Source: Monilinia fructicola
Lineage: Eukaryota > Ascomycota > Leotiomycetes > Helotiales > Sclerotiniaceae
Length of the DNA stretch: 64,000 nt
Assembly: GCA_008692225.1 (NCBI GenBank)
Contig: VICG01000015.1
Location: 513,001-577,000, forward strand
Reading direction: 5' to 3'
Under the pieces are notes generated by a model. It did no database searches and had not been told where the DNA came from. It was given only the letters and a program-made list of their open reading frames with translations. The position numbers and the translations under genes are program-made. The first letter of the stretch is position 1. Each line of letters opens with the position of its first letter. Of the stretch, positions 25,510 to 38,765 are shown piece after piece.

Positions 25510-27904
25510 TCTATACTAAATGAAACTTATTATATATAAAAGGATTATTAAAACTAAAATTAAAATTATTAACATTGAAATCAAAATTACTAAAGCTAAG
25601 ATTTTTATATATTAAAAGTGAAATTTTGTAATATAAAGGAAAATAAAACTAAAAGATTTTGATATATGTTAAAGTCAAAAGCTATTAAAATTAAGGGTTT
25701 ATTAAAAATAGAGCAAAACTTATTAAAAATAAATGTTAAAATAAAATTCAATAGAGTCTAGAAGATTTATAAATTCCATTAGTTTAAAGAAAAATCAAAT
25801 TAGGTATTCAAATTTCTTTTATAATATATTCAAAGGGATTCAAGATTATATTAATTATATATTAAAGTGTTAAAATATTTTTAAATAATATACTAAATGT
25901 AGAAAAGTTTTAAATATATTGTAAAAGTATTTTAGACTTATATTTTTATATTCAAATTTGTAGTAATATTAAATAAAGTTTCTATAGGTATATATAAAAA
26001 TGAATAGCCAATACTCCATGGAGTTAAATATAAGGGGAATCTAACTTTAAGGAAAATCCTATTTTATATTAAACTTTTATCTAAAGTAATTTCAAAATAA
26101 TTTTACTTTATATTTAAATTATCAAATCTATTATATAATTAAATAAAAATCTTTAAAAGATATATTTACTCTATTAATTATAGATATTAAAAATGAATTT
26201 AAATCCCAAATAAGCTTTAATCTTTTATCTATAATCGAGCTCCCTGTATCTTGCACGCTTTTTCAAAAAGTCAAAAATTAACAAATAAAATCAATTAATA
26301 AAAAAACCAATTAATATTATAATATAAAATTTAAAATATTATATATTTTTAGTAATTTCGAATAATATTATAAAAAAAAACTTGTAAAATTAAATGTATT
26401 TGAATATTAATTATAATTTTAAAAATGTATATTTAATTATTATAAAAAATTAAATAACTTTTTATAAATTATAAAAAATAAATATTTTTATTTAAATAAT
26501 ATTTTTTCATAATATAAAACTTTAAATTAACAAAAGAAACTAGAATTTTTTATAAACATTCAAAGATTATATTAAATATAATTTATTAAAAATTAATAAT
26601 TAAAAAAATATTGATTAAGAATAGTTTTATTAGATTAAACTAAAAATAGTTTAATCAAAGAATAAAATATTATATTTTTTAAAAATAATTAAAAGTTTAA
26701 TAATAAAAGAAATAAAGAATATATTATAAAAAATTTAAGAAAAGCTTATTATTTTTATATTACATAATATATAATACTTTTTCTAATGAAAATTTTTTTT
26801 TATAATATCTATAAATAAATCAAAATTTTTATTGAAAGAAATCAAGAATATATTATAAATTCGATTAATATTGAATTTAAAAGGTTTATTTTTCCATATT
26901 AGTATTATTTTTCGTATACTAATCGTTATAGAAAATCAACAATTTGAACTATAAAATTTTTATTTAAAACAATTATATAATTTTTTATCTTAAAAAAACT
27001 TATATATAATAAACTTATAAAATAATAAATATTATATATTATTTTTATATAATATAATATATAATTATATATTATTTTTATATAATATAATATATAATTT
27101 ATATTCTTTAATTTTAATTCAACTTTATTTTTTATATTATTTAAAATTTTAAATAATTATTTAAATTTAGTTTAAAATAAGTTTTTTTAATTAAAAACTA
27201 TTTTTATATAATTTTTTTATATATTTACTTGATTAAACTTTATATTTATTGATATTATTATTATAAAGTATTTTTTTCAATTATTTTATTTTTATATTAA
27301 ATCTTTTCTATTTTTTATTTTTAAAATTCAATATAAAAATCAAATTATAATATTTTTAAAAAATTTAAAAAACAAATCTTAAATTATAAATAATAAAAAT
27401 ACTAAAAAATTAAAATATAATCCTTAAAAATCTTATAGTTTTTATTTCATTAATAAAATATTAATTAAATCTTTTTATTCTTTTATTAATATTAATTCCA
27501 ACACTATATAATATTTTATATTTCAAAAATTATTATTATAATCTATTTATTTTAATTTATTATTATCTAAAATTTCAGATCATTTCAATAATTAATTAAT
27601 TTATAATTATTTATTTTCGAAAATGCTAAAACGTGCAAGATATAGGGGCGTGTATGATACAGGGAGCTCGGTTAAAGTAATTAATTATTTTATTCCTTCA
27701 AATTCTTATATATTTCAATAATTATTTAATATCTATATTAGAAATCTATATTACATTTTAATATTTGTAAAAAGTCTATTATAGAAAGTTTATTATATTA
27801 ATCTATAAATATTATATCATTAAAATATTTTTATATATAGTCAAAGCTATTTTAATTTAATATTCAATAATATTTTTATTATATATTAAAGTCTTTTCCA
27901 AGTA
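25510..27904 (-). mobile_element. Retrotransposon relic C copy 6, minus orientation, split by element G
   Basis: Two segments, 25,510-26,233 and 27,673-27,904, align in reverse complement with about 19,540-20,330 of copy 1. Read on the minus strand the first segment keeps GGATTTAAATTCATTTTTAATATC, the region just after the reverse-transcriptase active site, and is less mutated at a few positions than copy 1. Element G sits in the gap. The right end of this relic is replaced by family E sequence. Confidence 0.6.
26234..27672. mobile_element. Element G, 1.44-kb TA-inserting element with short inverted ends
   Basis: Bounded by ATCGAGCTCCCTGTATC on the left and the inverted form of ACCGAGCTCCCTGTATC on the right, flanked by TA at 26,232-26,233 and 27,673-27,674. 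A second TTGCACG block occurs just inside each end, spaced differently. The interior is A/T and unreadable. The retrotransposon copy at 33,131-33,170 shows the uninterrupted target (ACCTTATAAATAAAAAAGC), which supports a simple TA duplication. The ends fit a Tc1/mariner-type element; no transposase survives. Confidence 0.8.
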
Positions 27905-29220
27905 TTTCTAGTTTTTGTACAAGTCAGCCTACACAACAATCCAAAACAACAGTATCTTTATACTTTTGCCTTGAATATAGTTTATTTATAGCCTTAACTA
28001 TTTATAAATATTAATTATATTATCCTTATAATAAAATAGTAATATTAAATAAGGAAAATATCTTTGTACAATCTTCTTTAACTTCTAATTTTATAAATTT
28101 ATTAAAGCTTTAATTACTATCCACCTTTATATAATAAACCATAAAAAGATTATATAAAAAAAGATTCAAAATAGATTCTTAATTTCCTCTTTTTCTCAAT
28201 TTAGATAACAATTAATTTATTAATAACTTTATTACGAATATTATTAATAGCTATTTTTATAATATTTGAATATAATTAAAAGCAATTTTATAATATTATT
28301 ATAAAATTTATATTTATAATCAATACCTTTATAATTATATATAATAATATGCTTGTAAAATATAAAATCGTTTTTAAAGTTTCCTAAAAGATTATTAATT
28401 TTTTTTTTACCTTAATATTTATAAAAACTAATATAATAATTTTTGTATTTATTTGTTTTTGTAATTAATATTTTAAAGATATCTTTTTTTACCTTTTTAA
28501 ATCAATATTTTTTACAAATATAGCAAAATCACTTTTAGGGTTTAGTTACAATTTATAAAGTTTTAAAAGTAAAAAATATATTGAATAACTTTAAATCTAA
28601 TAGTATTTCTTTTAGTTTTAATTTTTGTAATTTCTATATTATAATTATATTTATAAAAATTTATTAGATCCACAACTTTTTTATTAATTTTAATTGTAGA
28701 TATTTATATTTTAATTAAATGTAAGCTTTAAATCCTTTTTAACCAATTAAAGCCTTTTATAATTTAACAAAGTTTTTTCAAGTAAATTGATAATCTTATT
28801 TTAATTTCGATTTTCTTTATTACATTTATTATTATTGGCTGAGTAATTATATTAAATAACTTTTTAATTTATAATTTTCTATTTATTCAAAAAAAATGCT
28901 GAAATTATTAAAAAAATATTAAAAGTTATTTTATTTGATATTTTCATCATTTGGTACAACTATACTATTATTAATATACTTATCTTATTTTATAATTTGA
29001 TAAAAGGAATTATATAGATAAACATTAGCTTTATTTTTAAGGAAGCTATTACCTAAATGCGATATAAACTAATTAATATTAAGTCTTTCCAATATAGCAT
29101 TAATTTTGAAATTAGCAAAAAATAATATAAATTATCTTATTCACTAAATTTATCAAAATATTTAAACTCTTTAATATATTAATAATTTATGAAAAATAAT
29201 TATAAAAAAAAATTATTATT
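27905..29220 (-). repeat. Relic of repeat family E, copy 2
   Basis: Reverse-complement counterpart of 1-1,305. It extends beyond copy 1 at one end with CTAGTTTTTGTACAAGTCAG followed by CCTACACAACAATCC, which may be the true element terminus. Few stops are absent for long, so the coding content is lost. Not classified. Confidence 0.6.
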
Positions 29221-29439
29221 GATTATTATAATTTAGATTATTAGAATTATTATAATTTAACTAAATATATCTATTATATTAAATATATATGCTACAATAT
29301 ATAAGTAAATTAGTATTAAGGATTTTCTAATACTAATTATACTAATTTATTTATAATATATTAATTATTACAAATCTTTCATTATAAATTATAATAATTA
29401 CTTTATTATTCTTAAGCGAATAAATAAAAAAATACATTA

Positions 29440-32150
29440 AGTTTATTAAAAAGAAGCTTAATTAGGTTTGTAAATATAATAAAGTTGCTTTTAAAGCAAT
29501 TAATACTTTTATTTCTATTTTTACAATTTTAAAGATTATTTTAGTTACACAAGATAAGGTTATAACCAACTTTAAGTATAAATATAATTCTGTTATAATA
29601 ATATATGAGAATATTAGTTCAATCTTTAAAATATTTATAATTAAACCTTTTAAAGTTAAGAATATTATATATAAAAAGACTTATTTAATTATTTTATTAA
29701 ATAACTATAAGATTACAATTATTATAAAAACCCTAGAATTTAAGTTTAATATTTTTATATAAAAAAATGGTTGAATAAATTAATTATTTTCGCTTTTCTT
29801 TTATATTAGAATAATATAAATATAAACTATAGCCTTTATCGTTTTTAATAAAACTTAATTTTAAGATCTATAAATTAATTAGATTAATATCAATAAAGAG
29901 AGTTTTGTTTATATAATTTTTTTACAATATTATATATATAGAAAATAAATATTATATATATTCAAGAACTTTAAATGTATATTAATATATATACTTAAAA
30001 TCATTCAAAATATAATTATTATATTTTAATTAACTTTTGGAAACTTTTAACCTTTTAAAAATATTAAAGATTTTTATTTTCAAATTATAATCTATATTTC
30101 GAAAAAATATTAAACTATATATATAACAAAGATAATTAATATATAATAAGAATTTGCTTTAAATTAATATCAATTTTATTGCTATTTTTAACATTTATAA
30201 ATAATTTATAATACCTAAAATAATTGAATTATATTATTCATCTTTCCTTACTCTTTTAAATATAGCTTTATAAAAAAGGATTTTAATATTTAGTATAATA
30301 TATTTAAACTTAATATATCTATCTTATTTATCAAAAAATAAAAGTTATATAATAAACATTAAATAATAAAATAGATTTTATTAGTATTCTAAGAAACCTA
30401 CTCATTTTATTAAATATATCCTAAATCTTATATTCTTGAATATCTTTTTTATAATTATTAATATTTATGAAAATCTTATATATAAAATTAAATTATAAAA
30501 CTTAAATTATAATTTTACTTAATTAAAATATTTATACATTTAATTAATATTATTTTAGGATTATTAAAGATAATTTAGAAAAATTTTTAAACTTTGTATA
30601 TATTGATATTACTAAATTCCCAAATCTAAATGATTTTTAAAATTAGAATAATATTAAAATTTTTATTGCTTAATTTATTATTATCTTCGATTTTATTATA
30701 TATATAAATTAATAAATTAAATAAAGAATATAGAATATTTTATATTATAATAGATTCTAGAATATAAGATAATATGTCAAGTTTGCCTTACAATTAAACG
30801 TATAACCAAAATTTAGTTATCCTTTAAAACTAAAAAATTTCTATAATATAATTTATTAAGGTTAAAAAAAACTATTAAAAGAATATAATTAATAAAATTA
30901 AAAATAATAAAAATTTATATTAAATTATTAATTAATATAAATTAAACTATAATTTTAAAATCCCCTTTTTAATAATTAATAAAATTATAATTAAAAAAGA
31001 TATAATAACTAAAACTAAAACGTTACAATCTAAAGTTTTAAATAAATTTAGTATAATTAATAACTATAGATTATAATCCATTAATAAATTAATAAAGTTT
31101 TAATATACTTTTATAATTCACTGTATTTTTAATACTTTACTAAAAACTAATTAGATTATAATTTTTGATTACTTAAAACCTACTAAGATTTAATTAAATA
31201 TATACTTTATAATCTATATAATAAATGTTTTAATCTCAAATTTTTTTTATAAGTATAGAAATTATTAAAGTAATTATATTTTTCTAAAATTAATAAAATT
31301 AATAAAACCTTTATTCACTTTTAATACTTTATTATACTTATTTTATATATTTTTAAGAATCTTAAACAAATTATTATTAAATATTTAACCTAGATTACCC
31401 TTATATTAAAGATTCTTAATTTATAATATAATAAAACCTTTCCCAAAAAATTTATTATAAATTTAATAATCAATTTTATATATATAATATAAAAAATAAT
31501 TATAATATAAAATTCAAAAATTATAATAATTATATTAAACGTTTAAAGAACCTTTTAATATATTTCTTAAAAAGCATTTATTAGCTTAAATAATAATATA
31601 AAAACTAATCTCTAATACTTTTAAAGCTAATTGATTCATTTCTAATAAATAAATATATAAAAGTACATTTAAAAAACTTAATTATTTTAAATTATTAAAT
31701 TACTTATAATATTTTTTAAAGCTTTATTATTATCTTTTATACTGTATATCTTATATCTAATTAAATTATTATTCCAAAACATTATTTATTAATTTAAATA
31801 TATAAATAATATATATTTATTTATAATCTTAATATTGCTAATTACTAATGTTTATATTCTTTTCTTAAAAATCAAAAATATTATATATTAAAAGTATTTA
31901 AAACAAAATTGCCTTTATTTTAAAAAAGCTAGAAATAATCTATTTTACTAAAAAACAAAATATTTAAATATTATTATACAAAGTAAACAATAAAATTTAC
32001 TATTAATCCTATAATAACAATACTAAAAAAAAGTAAATACTAGTAGTTTATTTTATATTAATTTAAAATATAATTTAATAGAAAAAATAATCTTTTAAAA
32101 ATATATAAAAGAATAAATTATATAAATTTATTTTGTTTTATATTATATTA
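29440..32150 (+). repeat. Relic of repeat family D, copy 2
   Basis: Plus-oriented copy that aligns with 1,989-4,072 (right part) and in inverted form with 35,155-37,690. Its left part, about 29,500-29,760, is the RIP-mutated version of the coding fragment that survives at 37,212-37,660: matching codons differ by C to T or G to A (for example CCA/TTA, GCC/GTT, GTG/ATA). It is followed directly by a copy of retrotransposon relic C. The element class is unknown. Confidence 0.6.
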
Positions 32151-32154
32151 GAAG

Positions 32155-34391
32155 CTTAATAAAAATAATGAATGAATCTATTAGTTTTAATATTTAAAAA
32201 AACTATTATTATTTATATTATTCCCTTTTTAACTTATAGTATAAAAGCCTAATATATAGAATATATAAAACCCTCTAGATTTTTTTAATTTAATTGGAAT
32301 TTGATTATTAATATATAATTTAAATAGTATATAGATTTGTTTAATAAAGTATTTACTCTAGCACTTTATAGAGCTTTATTAATTTAAAGAACTATTTTTA
32401 ATATTATCTTTTTCTATAATATTAGATTATTTTTTATAAAGGTTATATTTAAGGAAATTAAGTTTTAGTTTATATTTTAAATATAGATAATTGATATATT
32501 ATATTTATTAATTTATTAAATCCTAATACTAAGAATTGTTAAAGATTATAAAATAAATTTATAATAAATATCTAAAATTAAGATTTAATATTTAATATAT
32601 ATATTCCCAATAGTTCTTAAGTTAATTTACCTTTAATCACTATATTTTATATAAAACAGATTGCTAAATAGATTTAATTTCCCGAAAAAGATTAATAAAG
32701 GAAACTTGCTATTGTAATCTTCAAAATTTGATGAAATTTTTTCCTTTTAATTAATATTATTATATTTTCAAATAGTTTAAAGTAATATATTAAAAATTAT
32801 AAATATATAAGTTATAACTATACAATTTATTAAAATAATATATAAATAAACTTCTGAATATAAATTAATTAACTTTTATATTACATATTTTTAATAGAAA
32901 AATTATAAATATTTAAAAAGGAAACTTTAATATATAATAAAAATGTTATTAAATATTAATTTATAATAATTTTAATTATATATAAATAATATTTTAGTAA
33001 TATAATGTCTTATAAGCTAATATATTCAGATTTTTTACAATAAACCTTTTATAAATATTAGAATATAATATAGATTTATAATATTAATATTAAATGATTA
33101 CTTAGAATATATAGGAATTAAAGAAAATAAAATAATTAGATTACCTTATAAATAAAAAAGCATTAAAATCCATATTAGGATTTAAATCCATTTTTAATAT
33201 TTATAATCAATAGAATAAGTATATTTCTTAAAAATCTTTATTTAATTATATAATAAACTTAATAATTTAAATATAAAATAAAACTATCTTCAAATTATTT
33301 TAAATGAAAACTCCTATACAAAATAAGATCCCTTTCCAAACTAAATCTCCCTTAAACCTTAATTTTACAAAATATTAACTATTTCATTTTATACACAAGG
33401 ATTTTGCTTCAATATTACTCCAAATTTAAATATAAAAATATTAATCTAAAATGCTTTTATAATACATTTAAATTCTTATTATATTTAATATATTACTCAA
33501 AAATACTTTTAGTATTTTAATGAATAATTAATACAACCTTTAAATCCTTTTTAAGATATATTTTAAAAAAATTTTAAATATTTAACTTAACTTTTTTTCC
33601 AAATTAATAAAGTTTATAAACTTTCTGGATTTCATTGAATTTTATTTTAATATTTGTTCTTAATAAAGCCTATTCTATTTTCAACCCTAAGTTTTAATTC
33701 CGTTATAACCTTAATTCCACCCTAATATACACTAAAATCCTTTAGTTTTATTTTTTTTATACTATAGGATTTTATTCTAATATATAAGAATTTCAACTTT
33801 AATGTTTTAGTCTTAATAATATTCGAATAATTTTTTAGCCTTATTCAATTTTAAAAGTAAAAATCTTCTAATATATAATAAGCTTTTGATTTTAATATAT
33901 TGGTTTTAACGTAAATTTAGGTTTATCTAATAATCTTCTATATATAACAATTTTATTTATAATATTTTTATAAATCTAACCTTTAATAATATCTTTATTA
34001 AATTTTAATATTTACTTTATTTTTTAATTGAATAATCTTTAAAATTTTTAGTTTTTTATTCATTTATTCTTTTTTTTACTTTATATTATACTTTATAATT
34101 TTCTTTTGTTTATATTTCTATATTTACTTTAAAGCTTTTATTTATAAACTTTTAGGCTTTATATTATAATTTATTAATAATTAAATACTATTAATATTAT
34201 ACCTTTATGTTAAATAAAATAAAAAAAAAACAATAAATTAAACATTATACTTTTTTTATATACAAAACGCTTTTTATAATTACTTTTAGTTTAATTTCAT
34301 AGTTTAATGTATTTTTATACCCCTAAGGAGGTTTTAGGGAGGCCTTTGGCCTATCCGAATGGAATAAAAATAAATACTACTACTACTACTC
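32155..34391 (+). mobile_element. Retrotransposon relic C copy 2, Ty3/gypsy-like reverse transcriptase, RIP-degraded
   Basis: Second near full-length copy of family C. The active-site motif is further mutated (YINNILVI near 32,980). About 33,150-33,210 reads ALKSILGFKSIFNIYNQ in one frame, resembling the conserved segment after the Ty3/gypsy reverse transcriptase core. The right end keeps GC-containing sequence: a hairpin GGAGGCC-TTT-GGCCTATCC at 34,339-34,356 and then (TAC) units at 34,375-34,391. Stops and indels throughout. No integrase was recognised. Confidence 0.6.
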
Positions 34392-35154
34392 TAGTTTTTG
34401 TATTAAATACATATAATATACAATTAATCGATTCATAATTAAAGCTTATTTAATTATCGTTTTAACAAATCGTATATCTATATTCTATATATTTATAACT
34501 GTTAATATATTGCTTTAAGCTATTTAAGAATGTAATAATATTAATTAACCAAAAAAATTTCATTAAGTTTTCAAGGTTATAATAATAATTTTTTTATTAA
34601 TACTTTTTAATAAATCTACTTTATAATCTTATAGAAAATATAATAATTAATAGATTAGTTTAAAGACTATTAGAAATATATATATTAAATATTAGATTTT
34701 AATTTTAAATATCTATTATAAACCTACTCTACAATCTTTAATAATTATTAATGTTAAAACTCAATGGATTAAAAGATATAATATATCTATTATCTATATT
34801 CATAATACAAATTAAAACTTAGGTAGCGTTTTTAAGTATAATTTTCACAAAAAGTACTTTAATATTATAAAAAAAAGTAATATTAAAAGTAATTCTTTAA
34901 ATTAGCAGAATGCTATAAACTAATAGAGTAAATACTTTATTAAGCAAACTTCTATATTGTTTAAATTATATATTAATAATTAAAACTTTAATTAAATTAA
35001 AAGAATTTAAAGGGTTTTGTATGTTTTGTATATTAAATTTTTATATTGTAAATTGAAAAAAGAATAATATAAATAATAATAACTTTTTTAAATATTAAAA
35101 TTAATAAACTATTTATTATATTTATTAAGTTTTTAATATAATGTAAATTAAGAT
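34392..35154. other. AT-rich spacer
   Basis: Gene-free A/T sequence between two repeat relics. It starts with CTAGTTTTTGTA, the same 12 bases found at the outer end of family E copy 2 (27,907), so a fragment of that family may begin here. Nothing else recognised. Confidence 0.4.
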
Positions 35155-37690
35155 GAGTATATATAATATATTCCCTTATATATTTTTAAAAGAATATGTT
35201 TCTATTCAATTACATTTTAAACTAATATAAAGCAAATTGTTTTTTTAATATTTTTATTATAAAATTAATAATAAATTTATTATTTATTTTATATAATATT
35301 ATTTAAATGTTTTATTTTTAGTAAAATAAATTATCTTTAGTTTTTTTAAAGTGAAGATAATTTTGTTCTAAATATTTCAATATATAATATTCCTAATTTC
35401 TTAGAAGAGAATATAAATATTAATAATTAATAATATTAAAGTTATAAATCAATGTATATTGTCTATATATTTAAACTTATATATAATGTTTTAAAATAAT
35501 AACTTTACTAAATATAATATATACAGTATAAAAAGAAAGATAAGCTTTAAAAAATATTCTGTGTAATTTAATAATTTAGTATAATAAAATTTTTAAAGCA
35601 TACCTTTATATATCTATTTATTAAAAATAAATTTATTAAATTTAAAAATATTAAAAGTTAACTTTATATTCTTATTTTAGTTAATAAACGCTTTTCAAAT
35701 AATATATTAAAAACCCTTTAAATATCTAATATAATTATTATAACTTTCAAGCGTTATATTATAATCACTTTTATATTATATATAAAGCTAATTATTAAAT
35801 CTATAAAAATTATTTAGAGAAGATTTTATTATATTATAAGTTGAAAATCCTTAATATAAAAACAATTTAAATTAGATATTGAATCATAATCTATTTTAAA
35901 CTTTTAGAGATATATAAAATAAATGTGATAAATTATTAAAAACGAATTAAGGTTTTATTAACTTTATTTATTTTGTGGAGTATAATTATTTTAATTACTT
36001 TTTGCATTTGTAAGAAAAATTTAAGGTTTAAATATTTGTTGTACAAACTATAAAGAATATATTTAATTAAGTTTTAACAAATTTGGGAAAATTGTATTAT
36101 AATTTGATGAATCTTTAATAAAGTATTAGAAATATCTATAATGTTTCTTTTAATCTATTTTAGTATTTAATATTTTTTAAAAATATTAAACTAGATTATC
36201 AAAGTATATAAAAGTTTTATTAATTTATTAGTGAATTATAATCTGAATTGCTAATGATATTAAATTTATTTAGGACTTTAAATTATAAAATTTTAGCTTT
36301 AGCTATAATATCTTCTATTGTAACTTTATTAATTATCAAAAAAAAGCCCTATAATTATAATTGAATTTATATCAATTAATAATCTAATATAAATCTTTAT
36401 CATTTTGACTTTATTAATTATATTCTTTTAATAATTTTTCTTTAGTTTTATAAATTATATTATAGGATTCTTTATTTTTAGAATATAACTTAATTTAATC
36501 TATATATTTAATCAATAAAATAAATTTAATATATTATTTTGTATTTTGAATTTTTATTATAAAGCAAGATATTTTTTATCTTTATTTATTTTATTAATTA
36601 TATGTATAATGAATTAGAGATAATAATAAATTAAATAATAAAGTTTTTTATACCATTTTAATTTTAAAAATTATTTAAATTTGAAAGTTTTATAATATTG
36701 ATATATATAAGGTTTAAAAACTTTAAAATAATATCAATTAAGTATATAAATATCTTAATTAAATAGAATTATAATTTAGATTTTATAATTTGATTTTATA
36801 TATTAGTTTTTTTGAATATTGGTAATTATGAAAAAAATATTAAAAAATATAAGATTTAAAAATATATTTAGCAGAATGAATAAGGGTTTTTTAAAGTATT
36901 AATAAAACTTATTCTATTGTTTAATATTTCTTATGAAATTTTTATTTTTTAGTAATAAATAAACAATATATTATACTAAATATTGAAATTTCTTTTTATA
37001 AGGTATTTGAAAAGTGAAGAAAAATAAATAATATAATCTATAACCTTAGATTTTATAAATCATTTATAAATGTTAAAAATAATAATAAAGTTAATATTAA
37101 TCTAAAGCAGATTTTTACTGTATATTAGTTGTTTTTATTGTATATATAGCTTAACGCCTTTACAAATATAAAATATAATTTAAAGTTAAGAATTTTCAAT
37201 ATTCTTAGAAATTATAATATCGATTTTCTATATATAATATTGTTAAAAAGATTATATAAACAAAGCTTTTTTACTAATATTAGCTTAATTGATTTATAGA
37301 TCTTAGAGTTAACTTTATTAAAAGTAATAAAGACCATAGTTTTATTTATATTATTTTGATATAAAAAAACAGCAAGAATAATTAATTTATTAGTTTTTTC
37401 CTTTATAAAAGTATTAAATTCGAGCTTCTGGGTTTCTACAGCGATCATAGCCTTACGATTATCAAATAGGATAATTAAATAGACTTTTTTATATATAATA
37501 TTCTTAATTTCAAAGGGTTTAATTATAAAGATTTTAAAGATTAAACCAGCGTTCTCATACGTTATCACAGCGGAACCGTATTTGCGTTTAGAGCTGGCTG
37601 CAGCTTTCTTTTGTGTGGCTGGAGTGGCCTTCGGAGCCGTGGGGGTGAGTATAAGTTTTATATGCTTTGGTGAATATCAATAGAGGGCGA
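35155..37690 (-). repeat. Relic of repeat family D, copy 3, partly spared from RIP
   Basis: Minus-oriented copy of family D aligning with 29,500-32,140. Most of it is as A/T-rich as the other copies, but about 37,560-37,690 keeps ordinary base composition (CGTTTAGAGCTGGCTGCAGC is within it) and a readable minus-strand frame. This uneven mutation within one copy is unusual. Confidence 0.6.
37212..37660 (-). pseudogene. Coding fragment of family D, unknown product
   Basis: Minus strand. An uninterrupted frame of about 149 codons runs from roughly 37,658 to a stop at 37,212. The first part has an Ala/Lys/Pro-rich segment (APKATPATQKKAAASSKRK), then KYGSAVITYENAG, then a hydrophobic/basic segment containing DNRKAMIAVETQKLEF and ends in Asn/Ile/Lys-rich sequence that is probably mutated. 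It is a remnant of the protein of repeat family D: copy 2 shows the same codons with C-to-T and G-to-A changes. No start codon or domain is recognisable, and I do not know the family. A gag-like or DNA-binding protein is possible from the basic N-terminal part, but that is a guess. Confidence 0.45.
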
Positions 37691-38765
37691 AGATTTAATA
37701 TTTATACATGATGTCCTCTACAAACCTATAGCTTCTATTTTATATAAGAATCTATAAACCCTGAAGCTAAATAAAATTGAATTGTTTGAATTATCTAACA
37801 AACCTATTATTATTAGCTATACCTTGAATTTCGAATTATACTATCATCCCCAAAAACTTTTTTTGATGATAATAATAACAATAATCTTTCAATTTTATAT
37901 TCTTACTTATAACTAGATATGACTTTATAATATAATAATACTATTCTTTGTTCAAGCTAAGCTTTTAATACTATCTTTTTCTTAAAATATTTATAATTTG
38001 AATAATCTAATATAGGTACTTTTAAAAAAGATTAAAAACAGAAATGAATTGTTGAAAGAAGTAGAAAGATGCTTTGGTTTCTTTCAACTTTCTTTTACCT
38101 ATATATAGGATTCTAAATATGAATCCTTAGCTTAATACATCCTTGCACCCCTAAAAAGATTTAATAGAATAAAAATCAACATTACTATTACTACTATTAC
38201 TACTATTACTACTACCAATAAATGTTATCAATGTATAATTTCAAAAGTTTGAAATACGATATTTCCAAGTTATTAGATTTTAAAATAAGTATAATAAATT
38301 AAGCAGATATTATAAAAGATTATAATCTTGATAGGTCAATAATAGAAAGTTTCAACTATTGTTTTATTTTTAAAAACAGTTTGGATTAAGGATTTGAATT
38401 TTTTTTTATTAAATATATTTTAACTAGTAGAAAAGCTTTTGATTTATTTGTTATTCAAAAAAGCAAAGATACTAGTACCTATATTTAATAGTAATGGTTT
38501 TCTATAAATTTTATTTTCCATATCAAATACAACTTTATCATTATTTAAATCATGTAAATTATAATTTAATTATATTAGAATACTGATTAGAAAATATATT
38601 TACACTTTTAAGGATCTTTTTTGATCTAAATAAGATTGAGCCATCTATTTTAAATAATTATGAAATTTCTAGAACTACAGAATTTTTCTAATTATACTTT
38701 GAAAATAATATATATAAGTACCTATATTCTTTATTCTTCATTCTTATTGCTATATATATTATATA
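37691..38765. other. AT-rich spacer with a short retrotransposon C tail
   Basis: Mostly gene-free. About 38,120-38,214 is a plus-oriented fragment of the family C right end (GCACCCCTAAAAAG, then ATAGAATAAAAATCAAC) ending in a triplet tract of ATT/ACT units at 38,181-38,214. The GC-rich hairpin of the tail is deleted here. The rest, including 38,220-38,765, shows no feature. Confidence 0.5.
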
